Shown here: positions 1 through 13,800 of the stretch, one piece after another | How positions within the stretch are numbered: the first letter of the stretch is position 1 | How the letters are laid out: each line of letters begins with the position of its first letter | NCBI GenBank assembly: GCA_963682175.1 | Contig: OY821777.1 | Span: 2,373,501-2,437,500 of the forward strand | Direction of reading: 5' to 3' | Origin: Triglochin maritima | Lineage: Eukaryota > Streptophyta > Magnoliopsida > Alismatales > Juncaginaceae | DNA length: 64,000 nucleotides | The notes under the pieces: model-generated | What the model was told of the DNA's origin: nothing | The model's input: the letters and a program-made list of their open reading frames with translations, nothing else | Database searches by the model: none | Made by a program: the position numbers and the translations under genes

Positions 1-2605
<2,605 letters not shown>

Positions 2606-2761
2606 GGGAACTACTAAACGTCGCCCCAAAACTACTTAAATCGCCCCTTGAAATTACCAAATTGCCCTTAACAATATATTTAATACCCATATCGTCCCGT
2701 GTCTATAAATAAGGCATATGGTCTTGTATATTCATAATTTATCAGTAAAAACACCACGAAA

Positions 2762-5417
2762 ATGTCTAACGAGGGTGATGCATCGGGTGAGGTAAGCCTG
2801 GCGCGGGGCAAATTTTGGGCCGAGCGTCTGCATTAGACGCCTCCCCCATGGTGAGGGCGTCTGCGTAGGACGCCCTCCCCATGGACTAGGCGTCTAACGC
2901 AGACGCCTCCCCCATGGGATAGGCGTCTTATGTAGACGTCCTCCCCATGGGTAAGGCGTCTGTAGTAGACGCCCTTCCCTTCGGTCAGGCGTCCTACGCA
3001 GACGCCTTACCGTTGGGGAAGGCGTTTAACACAGACGCCCCATCCATGGGGCAGGCGCGTAACACAGACGCCTATTTTTTTTTTTTTTTGATTTTGATTT
3101 TGTTTTTTTATTTTCGACATTATTTTTGAAATTTTTTAATTTCTAATTTATTTTTTAATTTTTTTTAATTTTGATTTTATTTTTGTAGGTTCCAGATTTC
3201 GGTGGTGATGGAGTGGATTACAGTGAGTTATTTCAAACTACACAAATCTTTGCAACAATCGATGAAGCATGTAAATGGGCCAAACAAGTAGCTATCGGAG
3301 CTGGGTTTTTTTTGGTCGTGTCGTCGTACAAAACAAGATCAGATAGTCGGATGGATTGTTATTTGAGATGCGACCGGCGAAATCAAATGGAGTCTCGGGA
3401 TATGGATACTGCACTTCGAAGAAACACCAAAAGAAAGGGTTGCGGTTGCCGTTTCTTAATAAAAGTGGTGGAGCGACGAGATCGTGATGGATGGGTTTTG
3501 GTTTTTAATAGTGCTCACGGACATCACAACCACAGACTGGCAGTTTATCCAGAGGGTCATCGTCAAATTAGTGGTCTAAGTTCTGGGGCGAAGAAGATTG
3601 TTCGTGATATGACAGAGGCGCAAGCAAAACCACGGAACATCTTGAAGGCAGTAAAAGAAAAATTCCCGGAGGACAATCCAAATCAAAGGCATATTTATAA
3701 TTTCAGAGATTACATGAGGAGGACAAAATCTGAAGATCGGAATCCCGTCCAGCAGTTTCTCTACCAAGCAGTGCAGTGTGAGTACTTACATTGGATTATG
3801 GCGGATCCAGAAACTGATGTCGTCACTCACGCTTTTTTGGCACATCCGACGTCAGTCCAGTTGTTGCGGACATATCCTTTCGTTATCTGCATGGATTCGA
3901 CTTACAAGACGAACAAGTATAAGATGCCTTTGTTCGAAATGATTGGGGTCACACCAGCAAACATGAATTTCCTTATTGGATATGCGATTTTGATGGATGA
4001 ATCTTACTCCAGTTATTTGTGGGTGATGGAGAAGTTGAGAGATCTGTTATTGGGGACTGTCAGCCCGACTGCAATAATAACAGACCGGGAGTTAGGCCTT
4101 ATGCGACCAGTGAGAGAGGTTTTTCCAGACTCTGCTCATTTACTCTGCACATGGCACATCAACAAAGACGTATTGAATTACGCGTACCACGTATTCGGCA
4201 AGAATAAGGAGATGGCAGAGACTTTGAGGCGTGGAAGATGGAGGAAGATCATGCTTTCTACTTCAGAAGCCGAGTATGATAGAGCTGTGTATGCTCTGAA
4301 AGATTTGTATAGATCGTGGCCGGCTATCACGGAGTATCTGGACACCACGTGGTTAGTGCATAAAGAAAAGTTTGTGCTGAATTGGACGAACAAAGTCCTT
4401 CATTTTGGGAACACCACGAATTGTAGGGTCGAAAGTGCTCATTCGGCTCTAAAAGAGTGGATTTCTACATCGACTGCAGCTCTGGACACTCTTTTCGAGC
4501 GCGTCAACGCGGCTACTGAAATGCAGCTGACGAATATTCGAAACTTTCTTGAAGACTCGAGACGGCGAAATTTGACTAATTTCGGACATTCTCTATATCG
4601 TCACATAAATGGTAGAGTTTCGCATCACTGTTTGCAGTTGCTGAGTCAGGAGGTGAAGAGAATGCAACAGTTAGATGATGAAGTTGAATATCGTTGCGAG
4701 TGCGCTTTTCTGACTTCTCATGGGATACCTTGCGCATGTACCATCCGTGGATGTCTTGAATCAGAAAACGGAATTTACTTAGAGCAGATTCATTCGTTCT
4801 GGAGGACACTTGTCATTGGGGAAGGAGCCGGGAACGCAGAGTTTGTGTCTCAGGCAGCTCAAGACGCCGAACATTTTCGCAGTCTGGTTGATGAGATTGC
4901 AGGAAGTGACCCTACCGTAATTCGATCTGCCTCTCGGGTTTTATTCGAGCAGCTACACCCCGAACATTCGAATTTGAAAGAGCCTGCAGTAAAAACAAAG
5001 CTACGAGGTCGACCAAGGGGAAAGTCGACACGACGGGACCCTAGTGCGTTTGAGTATGCAGAGCGAGGTAGTGGTCGATCTTCAGGTAGTGGGAGTAGAG
5101 GTCGTGGTCGTTCTTCCGGTAGTGGAAGCAAAGGTCGTGGTCGATCTTCTGGTTCTTCGTCAGTGAGAGGAGGATCAGGTATACCATCCTTACATTTATT
5201 ATCGCGTGGTCTGATCCGACAACCACTCTTGTCGACAAACAAGACGGCTCCGAGCATCAAGAATAGGTACGCCGTCAACTGTGTATCATCGGCCCGCGGA
5301 GGTCGTGCCCGTCTGCATAGGTCCTCAAGGGAGTCGATGCCGACACCACCACCACTCCATAAAGCTGTATCTCTCGCCAGACCATCAGGTGTGACACCAA
5401 GCAACTCTGCCACATAA
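2762..5417 (+). CDS. MULE-1 transposase (FAR1/MULE type)
   Basis: Cut-and-paste transposase. Exon 1 is 2762-2791 (MSNEGDASGE, donor GTAAGC). Exon 2 begins at 3189 after TTTTTGTAG and stays in phase. It has an N-terminal FAR1-like zinc module (GCGCRF then HGHHNH) and a MULE catalytic core with candidate D236 (CMDSTYKT), D299 (ITDRE) and E415 (RVESAHS), plus the C-x2-H of LCTWH. A SWIM-like motif follows (CEC, then GIPCAC, where the usual final His is Cys). The tail is a Gly/Ser/Arg-rich repeat to about 5176. From 5177 to the TAA at 5415-5417 the frame is only antisense to the PMD gene, so the true end or a splice (AG|GTATAC at 5179) is uncertain. The catalytic core is intact. Confidence 0.85.
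2824..3075. repeat. GC-rich palindromic minisatellite in transposase intron 1
   Basis: About seven units of 35-40 bp built on GGCGTCT...AGACGCC dyads, joined by CCCATGGG-like palindromes, and followed by a poly-T run and an AT-rich stretch to the acceptor at 3188. A matching array lies in the PMD intron at the other end of MULE-1. Confidence 0.85.
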
Positions 5418-6885
5418 CACCTCAGCTCAGACGTCGACCCCTGAGCACTAACCAGACGACCATCCACAGGAAGTCGCAGGATCTGGAAAACATCGTGAAG
5501 CATGATCGTCATCTCTCCGAAAGGCATGTGGAAAGTGTTGGTGTCAGGCTGCCACCGCTCCACAAACGCCGAAATCAAAGGCATGTCGAGATAAGGGAAC
5601 ATGCTGTACGGTAAGTGCCCCAAATGCGTGGCACTAATCTCCTCTCTGATATCAGCACTCAGTGTAGACCGCCAACCCTGTAGTGCTGTACAGGCTCTGT
5701 GCCGATTCTGGCACTTCAGAACCTTCCGATCCTCTCCGTCCCAGATCCGTCTAGCAATGTGACCCCAGAAACTAGGAATGACGCTCCCATCTAAAGGACC
5801 ACCAGGCGTCATACTGCTCACGATCCAAGAATCGTCCTGGACCCTCTTCTTCTTCTGAGCGCGGGGATCAACAGTGCACGAGCTCGAATCCCCGGCCGTA
5901 AACCTCCCACCCCTACCCTTCCGCACCATCCATCCGGCGGAAGTAGAAGTACCCGCTCGACCACGTCCTCCGCTATAATCCCCCTGCCTCTCCACCTCCG
6001 GCCGCACATCATACGGGCCATCATCGTCGCTCTCGTCGTCGAAACTATCTACATGCTCATCATCGAAGGAATCATCCTCCTCCTCACGACGACGTAATGC
6101 CTCCCTCTCCCTCCTGACCGAAGCAGATATCCCCCGTCTACGTGGATGACGCGGTGCTGAATCATCCTCTAAAGAACGGAAGGCGTGTAATGGTATCGAC
6201 TTGCCTCTCCCTCCACTGTGACCCGATGACTATTTATTGAAATTTTAAATACAAATTTGTTAAATTTGTTAAACTAAATTATCATATTTATCAAAATTGT
6301 TAAACTAAATCAAAATTTGTTAAACTTAATTATCAAAATTGTTAAACTAAATCAAAATTTGTTAAACTAAATTAAAACAATATATAAACTAAATCAAAAT
6401 TTGTTAAAACTAAATATCACAAATGTTAAACTTAAAAAGAATTTGTTAAATTAATTTTTTTGATTTATCACTATTTATTAAAGTAATTATGATATTTATT
6501 AATTAAAAAAACAAAAAAGGCGGAGGCGTCTGCGAGAGACGCCTCCCGCAAGGTGGAGGCGTCTGTCGGAGACGCCTCCTCCTACGGGGAGACGTCTGCG
6601 GAAGACGTCTCCCCCATCGGGGAGACGTCTTCCGCAGACGTCTCCCGCTTCGGGTCGGCGTCCGAGGGAAACGCCCCCCGCATGGGTCGGGCGTCCTCGG
6701 AAGCCGCTCCCCCCATAGGGGGAGCGGCTTCCTCGGACGCCCGCCCCATGCGGGGGGCGTCTCCCTCGGACGCCGACGACTTTTTTTTTTTTTTTTTTTT
6801 TTTTTAAAACAAATAAATAACGTAATGTTACCTCATACGGGTACACCGGGGGAACTGCTGGCTGCTTCCCTGGCCTCCGAGACAT
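5194..6885 (-). CDS. Plant mobile domain (PMD) protein of MULE-1, probably truncated
   Basis: Exon 1 is 6832-6885 (MSRRPGKQ...VYPYE, donor GTAACA). Exon 2 starts at 6229 after AAATAG in phase 0 and runs through an acidic/basic N-terminus to the PMD core: SALVERWQPDT-like FVERWQPDTNTFHMPFGEM, then the LHDV and LRLPVDG motifs, and ends with LFVDKSG near 5210. PMD proteins are plant-specific; host members (MAIN, MAIL1) act in gene silencing and many copies are transposon-borne. The second half of the PMD is missing. The frame beyond about 5190 is antisense to the transposase tail, and a donor TGTAAGG at 5193 has no obvious partner exon. The gene abuts the transposase tail to tail, suggesting a deletion joined the two 3' ends. 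Confidence 0.7.
6513..6805. repeat. GC-rich palindromic minisatellite and poly-T in PMD intron 1
   Basis: Units of about 35 bp with GGCGTCT/AGACGCC and GAGACGTCT dyads, including a long near-perfect inverted repeat around 6700-6735, followed by a run of about 25 T at 6781-6805. It mirrors the array in the transposase intron and sits at the same distance from the opposite end of MULE-1. Confidence 0.85.
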
Positions 6886-7040
6886 TCGTAATCTTGTGTA
6901 GTAGGTATAGGAAGAGAAAGTTTTGAAAAAAGAGTGAAATTGTGAGATATATAAGCAAAAATAGGAGGAAGGGCAATTTGGTAATTTCAAGGGGCGATTT
7001 AAGTAATTTTGGGGCGATGTTTAGCAGTTCAGTACTTATA

Positions 7041-7889
7041 CGGATACGGAATAGTAGATGGACAAATAGATGGATTTTTTGTTTTTGTTTTATCTTGGTT
7101 GTGAACCACATCCAAGATTACAAAGCCAGTGATAAGCTAATGTAAGTTTAGTTATATAAGTGTATTGCAATGATCACTTAAGAGTTAAGATCAGAATAAT
7201 TCGAATGTAAGGCTAGCATCGAGTATTTGGTTTTGGTTCTTCAAATCCGTAGGTAATATAATTTTCAAACTTATCAACAAATAACTTATTTGTGGTAGTT
7301 CTGGATACATTTTCACGTCTACATCCTAACTCTTGTGAAATAAATTTGTTCTAAGATATGGAGAAATTGCAGGATCGATCGATTTAGAACGTTTAGCTGT
7401 CCTAAATGAGGTTAAGAAGAAAATGCATACCCTGTAAATATACATCTAGAGACAATTCACACTAGCAGTCATGATTAGGTTTTGATTTCAAGTAATACAC
7501 TTTGGAACTGAATTTTTTATTTTTAAGTGGAAGCGAGGAAATCATATCTAATACAAACTTTTAAAGTCCTAAAACTCATGAAAATCTAGTTCCAATTTAT
7601 AATTTTCCAGCAAACCAATAACTTGGATCTAATCTCACAAGTCAAGTTCCTCTACTTTCCCAAGGTTTTCCTGCAAAGCAATCTAAAGGTATATATATTT
7701 GACATGAAGACCCTTCTTTTATATAGTTTCTGTACTTCTACAAGTAAAATCTTAACAGATTGAATACAAAACAAAATCCCTCCTTGAGGAAGGCAGTGAC
7801 GTGTTTTTGAAGGGTTACAAAGCCCGCTGAATTAGCAACATTATCTTCACTTCAAACTCATCAGAAGCATTTTATTGGGCTTGGCTGCA
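7041..7889. other. Intergenic, 3' flank of PEX10
   Basis: AT-rich sequence between the MULE-1 target-site repeat and the PEX10 stop codon. It should hold the PEX10 3' UTR (minus strand). No other gene or repeat was recognised. Confidence 0.5.
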
Positions 7890-10800
7890 CTAGAAGTCTG
7901 CATGATATATGCAAACCAGGCTGGAGTGGGTTATCGGGGTGCGGCAAAGAGGGCACTCAGGTTTCTCGTTGCACCATTCCATGATACAGTTCCTGCAGGT
8001 ATACATGAGAAGCAACTCAGCTTTTGTGTAGTAAATTTAACCTGGTTCAAGAATCATAGACTTATTCTTAAAGCAGGTGATGAATGGCATGGCAATAAAT
8101 TCAGTTACTTCACTATGGAATTGGTACTAGATTACATCATCCTAAGAGAGGCGCCATTGACTCGGAATATTAGATTCGGAAGATTGGCAATTGATGACAC
8201 CTCAATCATTCAGCTTCCAAGGTATCTGTGATGTTATTCTAACAAGGTAGAGCAACTTGTGTAACATTCATCAATCTGATAGTTGATTTATAAACAAAAA
8301 CGTGTACTTTTACTTAGATTTCTCCATTTTTTAGTACACTCCCCATCCCATATCCACCCTTCTCTATTGTTAAAAAGTACAAGGCTTTGTTCGCAAGAAC
8401 AAAATATAAGATGCTAAAAAATTGACAAATGGAAAACAACATTTAGATAAGAAGGAACAATTACCAGCAGAATACATGCCCACAGGATGTTGCCGTAGGA
8501 TGTTGCCGAGCGCTGAGACAGAGGGTGCATTTGCTCCTAGAAGTTGTTTGCAACTAGAAGGGGGAAAAACACCACCAATTTAGGAAATATGAAAACTGCT
8601 GCATGGTTTACTCCTCCTAACTCATCTATGATGTTTGTTGACAAACTGAAAAACATATGCACATATACAATGAACAGTTTCATGATAGAGTTGGCACACA
8701 GATTTAGAGGTAATAAAATGTACCTCTGAGCCTGATGCAGCATCAGAGGATTTAATTGAATCAATCATGTTTCCCTCTTCATTCAGCACTGGCAAACTTC
8801 CTCCTGCCCAATCGACAACAGCAAATGAGCATCATGAATGATGATTTACATCACAGAAACCATTCTTAAACATGACAGGAAAATACGTGTAAAAAATATT
8901 GAAGCAAACCACTACAAATAAATACATGGACCAACAAACCAGCTGTTATATCACATCTTGTTCAGTGTTCACTGTCTTATTCAACCATTCAACCAAATGA
9001 TTGAAGTTACGATTGTGACTCACCTGTCCCTCACCCTGACCCATCTCCAAGCTCCCTCATTCTTCTAAAAGAGAAATATATACCAAGAAGCAAAAGCAGA
9101 AGCAATTAATTGCTGAAACTTCATTCAGATGTAGGTTATAGATTACTTAGTATTTACTTCACGTTGTAAAATGTAAACAAATATCGTCAATACCAGCTGC
9201 ATCATACTGCTTAGGACCATCTGGGTTGAAGTCAGAACATGTGCTAATCAATTTAAAATACTGAATCTTGCTTGTGTTAAATACTCCATGAAAAACCTTT
9301 CTCAATTCTTATCAGCCCGAGCAAACTATCTCATAATGATCATTATGTTAATGAAACCCTTCCTTGCTTCTAGTACGCAATCTTTTATGCCTCACAGAGT
9401 ATATGTTTTCTTCCTCGTGCGAAGTCGTAGGTGTTAACCATGCCACATTATTGCTAATTAATACTTTTAATACGATCGATCCCACAATAATAATAATAAT
9501 AAGCAGTTTGCTATTACATCTAATGTGTTACATTATAGTTTTGATGATTAAAACCTGTTGAATGTTGCTGACTCATAGCTGACGTCTGATTAACTGCATT
9601 TGCAATCGACGACAAATTACTTCTTCGGATGCCCTCAACACCAAGAATGCATAGCTGCACCAAAAGGAACACACCAAGAATTTGGTATCTGCAAGCAGAG
9701 ACAGCCATCTGTTGATACCTCTGATTGAAATGAATTCTATGATCCACCAGGATGTGGAATTTTCATAGTAAGCAGTAAATAATCAATATACATAGAAAGA
9801 GAAAAAACATTTGCAGTACTTTTTCCTTGAAAATAAGTTTATGCTTGCTAATTACTCATTTGCTTCTTATTCCATGCACTTGACCAGAGGAACAGGCAGC
9901 ACTATAACATGTGAATATTGACAATTTAACTTTGTGAACCTTTTAAAATGCCAGCATTGACCTCATGATTAATCAGCATCAGCAAGAAGAATGTGAAGGC
10001 ATGCAGCTTCTAGATGAGGATAAACAACAAAGTAAATATTAATAACACGATAAGAAAGGTGAAAAACACAGTACATTTAGGATTTACATCGTAAACCAGC
10101 ATATCTCATTAATAACTTGATTTGTTTATCCTTTTCACAGTTTTCAAGTCAACAGCATAAATAATGCATCATATGATTTTCACAAGTCACATTAGCAATA
10201 CCAATTTTATTAAAAAAAACTGTCAAATGGATCACATACTAGATTTCGCAACTGCATCTTCATGCTATGGGTGAATGCTGAAACACTTACTTAATACTAG
10301 AATTTCTGGACAATCATAATTTTTAGCTAAAATCAGCATCTAATCCAGAGAGCCAAATCACTTTGTACAGTTCAAATCTAGAGAATGTACCAAAAAGTAG
10401 TCTCTATTACCTTGGACGTTGGTTTAATGGCTTCCCAATGAAAACATAACGGATCCCTGCTGCTCTCTTGGATATATGGTAATAAAGACCTACAACATAA
10501 TAGCAAAATTGGTTTTTAATATCTTAAAAAATCAAAGAGTCCACTTCAAGAAGTCCACATAAGCTGAAAATATCACAATTTCGACCTAAATTGTATCTTA
10601 GAGAATTGATATGCATTAACTTAAAGACTTAAACAAAACCTAATAATACAAACTGAGATTAATTTTTTATAATGAATGTGTTTCATTACTTGGAAGTTTG
10701 GAACTGAAGGTTTTCTTCAAACGCATATGAAATGTGGCTGAAGAGATAAGCATTGAGACACAAAAGAGCCTCTGTTATTCAGTGGTCAATACCAACCTCA

Positions 10801-13800
10801 TGGTGGTGGCTATCATAGTTGGCCCAAATGCTTAAAGCTGTGAGCATGAACTTTCTACGGGAACGGTCCAACCCAACATACTCGACCATTATTATTTTGT
10901 GTGAATAGCTTATTGAAAACTATATCCAAACTTTAGGGTAAAATGGAATATTGATTATACCTATAGGTCAACTGTACACTACCACTCATATTTGTGTTCA
11001 TATTTCCTATTCCTCTGTTCACCAATAATTCACAACATCTGCAATTCCTGATTAGGTTGCACTGACATAATAAAATGCAGTAAAAGGTCAACTTTTACTT
11101 GTTGGAACAAGCAGCTTCAAGCCTTACCTTCGAAATAAAAGAACATAAGGTTTGTTCGAAGAATCAACTGCAAAAACTCACGGGCATATGGTAGCACCTG
11201 GATATTCCAAAAGTCAAAAAAATAAGTGATACATAGTCATGTATAGTCAGAATAAATCTTTAAAAGAAGACAAATAAAAATGAATATTTAAGTTTTCAGA
11301 AGATATTGGCTAATAAATATTACAATCTCTTCTAATAAACTTGAAAGACTTTCTTCTCTTCGACCATGTTACTATAAAAATCAAATAATATATAATCCAA
11401 ACAAAATCCTAGTGATAGAGAAACAACATACTGATGGCCACTTCTGGAGTACCCGCAACCACAATCTATGAGAATTTGCCCTCAGCCTTGACAAAAATGA
11501 TATCTGTGTGCCATCTGGGGACGGAGATGCTCTTCCTGAATTAAGTGAAGATTGACTGTGAACCCCATCAGGATTAGTGCTGGTGCCCAACTCATCATAT
11601 TCTGAATCAGCAAGGATGGTCCCACGGGCTGTTACCCTAGAACTGCCACATAGCTAAGTTTCCGTGTTGGAAAAGAATATCAAAATAGCAGAGTTTGAAA
11701 TATCATCCTAAGAGAATGAGGTGTGGAGACAATAAACAAAGCAGAAACTGAAACCTCAATCTTTCTGCAAGATAAGGAACTGCAGTTTGATATACAATAA
11801 ATAGCAGCTGCCTTGCCGGTGTTGGAGGAAGACCATGGGGGCCAGCCGCCTGAAAAGATGACCACATGTTGTATCAGGGCAAGTTAAAGGTAACTACAAA
11901 GGTTTACCCACGGTAAATATATCATGGCATCTTATCTAGAGATGCAAACACATCAGCCATGAATCAGAGGCACGTGGTATTTCTATTCCTATCAGCTATA
12001 TCATGACATCTTAATCTGATTTATTTAAGTTTGGATTTTGGAACTTCTTTACCAATTGTTGGCACATTAAGAGTACAAGTCTACTACCTCTGATGATAGC
12101 AATCCTACGTGACAATACTAATTTACTCGTTAGAAATCAAAACAATAATTTATTACTCAGGATCTTGTGGAATATCCATTATTAATCCGTAAGTACTTGA
12201 TATTGTGAACTTAAATAACTATGATGTAATTTAAAAATTATTTGTGTTGACAATGAGGCTATATGGCTCAATCCCCCCCCCCCCCCCCCCCCCCCCCCCA
12301 TATGTTTACTTAGATTGACATTTGTATATTTTCAATTCCAAAATAAGTTGGATATCATATAGTTATCAGCTACTCAGAACTCAGCTAAGTTTGACATCTA
12401 ATGCACATATATAGATATATAATTGATATTCAATTCTTGTTTAACTCATATCTGAATTTGAAATATATCAAGTTTTCTGAACCAATTCCAATTACGAACA
12501 TAGATGAAAATTCTATTTTTCAACTCGTATACAAACAGATTACCACTTACTATTTGCATTCTAATCATATCTAAAAAGTATGAACTACAAATACTTAACT
12601 ATATAAATCAAGAATTGGAATTTGGGCTTCACTATAATTTAATACAACATTCTTTAAATAGTAAAATCATACAACCAAACACATCGGGATCTAAATTCTT
12701 ATCCTGTCCAAATATTTTTTTAAAGCAAATTCACATTTTGTAACCTATAGGAGCCTTGGTCCCTCAATCTGCAGAATATTTTCCTTGCATACACCAAGAC
12801 CCTCTTCATATATTCCCTCCTTAAACTAGGAATAATGTAGAGGTTTAATTTAAAACCTGAAGCTCACCCGAAGCTCACCTTTCCAGACGTAGAGGTTTAA
12901 TTTAAAACAGTCCAGATAAATAAATAAATAAATAAAATTGAACCCCTTTCGGTGCATCATGAACCTGAATTACGTCACAGTATTCTTCGCCTAGTGTTTG
13001 CTGTCCAGAACCAGTCGTCAACAAATAATATAGTGATTGGCCTAACAGCTTCATCTGTGCAATTGAAGTTAAAATTAAGTCAAAGTATCACAAACATAAT
13101 TTAAAAAACTTGACAAATAAATGCATGGTCAAGATGAAATGCTAAAGACTAAAGGATGATAGGCAATCTAGATATTGGAAAAGAAAGGTCCATATGAATT
13201 AATATAGTGGAGGTATTGTAGCAATGCCGCATGAGAAAAAACAAGTAAAAACATCATTTTCAATAAGAAAATACAAACTTATGATAACCTTACAACTTGT
13301 CACTAAAAAAATATCATCTAACTTCAAGATAATGATAGATATAGAACATCTGTGCTTTGTGCAACATAAACAAACCAATAAGACTTAATTGCTTATTTTA
13401 ACATATTTTGTTTCCATAAAGTGGAATTGTTTTGAATTTAATTACCATGACAGTAGTTCGATTTTTTACTTTGGCAGCCAAGCACAACAACAACACCCTC
13501 GTCCTTTATCCTGAGTTGGAACATGCTCCACTACAAAGGCTATGTAAAAACAGCATAGAAAACTACATAGCCAGAGTTTGAGTTTCTGAGAAGGTGTAAG
13601 GAGAGGGAGGGAGGGGCAGACTACAATTAGCTTGAAAATATCAGTTAAAAAGAATTAGACATTTTGCCTTAGATAGGAGCATGTAGAAGAAGATTCACGT
13701 GTCGGATTCCATTTGTAGTTTATTTCAACTAGTTTGGGATCTAAATGGTTTTAATTATTGTCCATAAAATGCATTGTCAGCTAGGAATATGCTTCCTCTT

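Larger units (their letters stand above)
2606..7032. mobile_element. MULE-1: Mutator-like element with transposase and PMD gene
   Basis: A 4.4 kb DNA transposon. The left end runs 2606-2670 and its inverted copy is at about 6968-7032. The ends share some 60 bp, including TCGCCCC, AAATCGCCCCTTGAAATTAC and CAAATTGCCCTT. The direct repeat TACTTATA flanks it at 2598-2605 and 7033-7040, or 9 bp with one mismatch, as expected for Mutator. Inside are a plus-strand transposase and a minus-strand plant-mobile-domain gene converging near 5.2 kb. Each has a tiny first exon close to its own terminal repeat and a first intron filled with GC-rich palindromic repeats. Confidence 0.9.

Noticed and set aside
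4859..5190. C-terminal extension of the MULE-1 PMD frame (repeats of RPRPLLPLPE)
   Set aside because: This is the antisense of the Gly/Ser/Arg-rich transposase tail and has no PMD similarity.
7875..8231. Plus-strand frame of 118 codons
   Set aside because: Overlaps PEX10 last exon in antisense and has no family resemblance.
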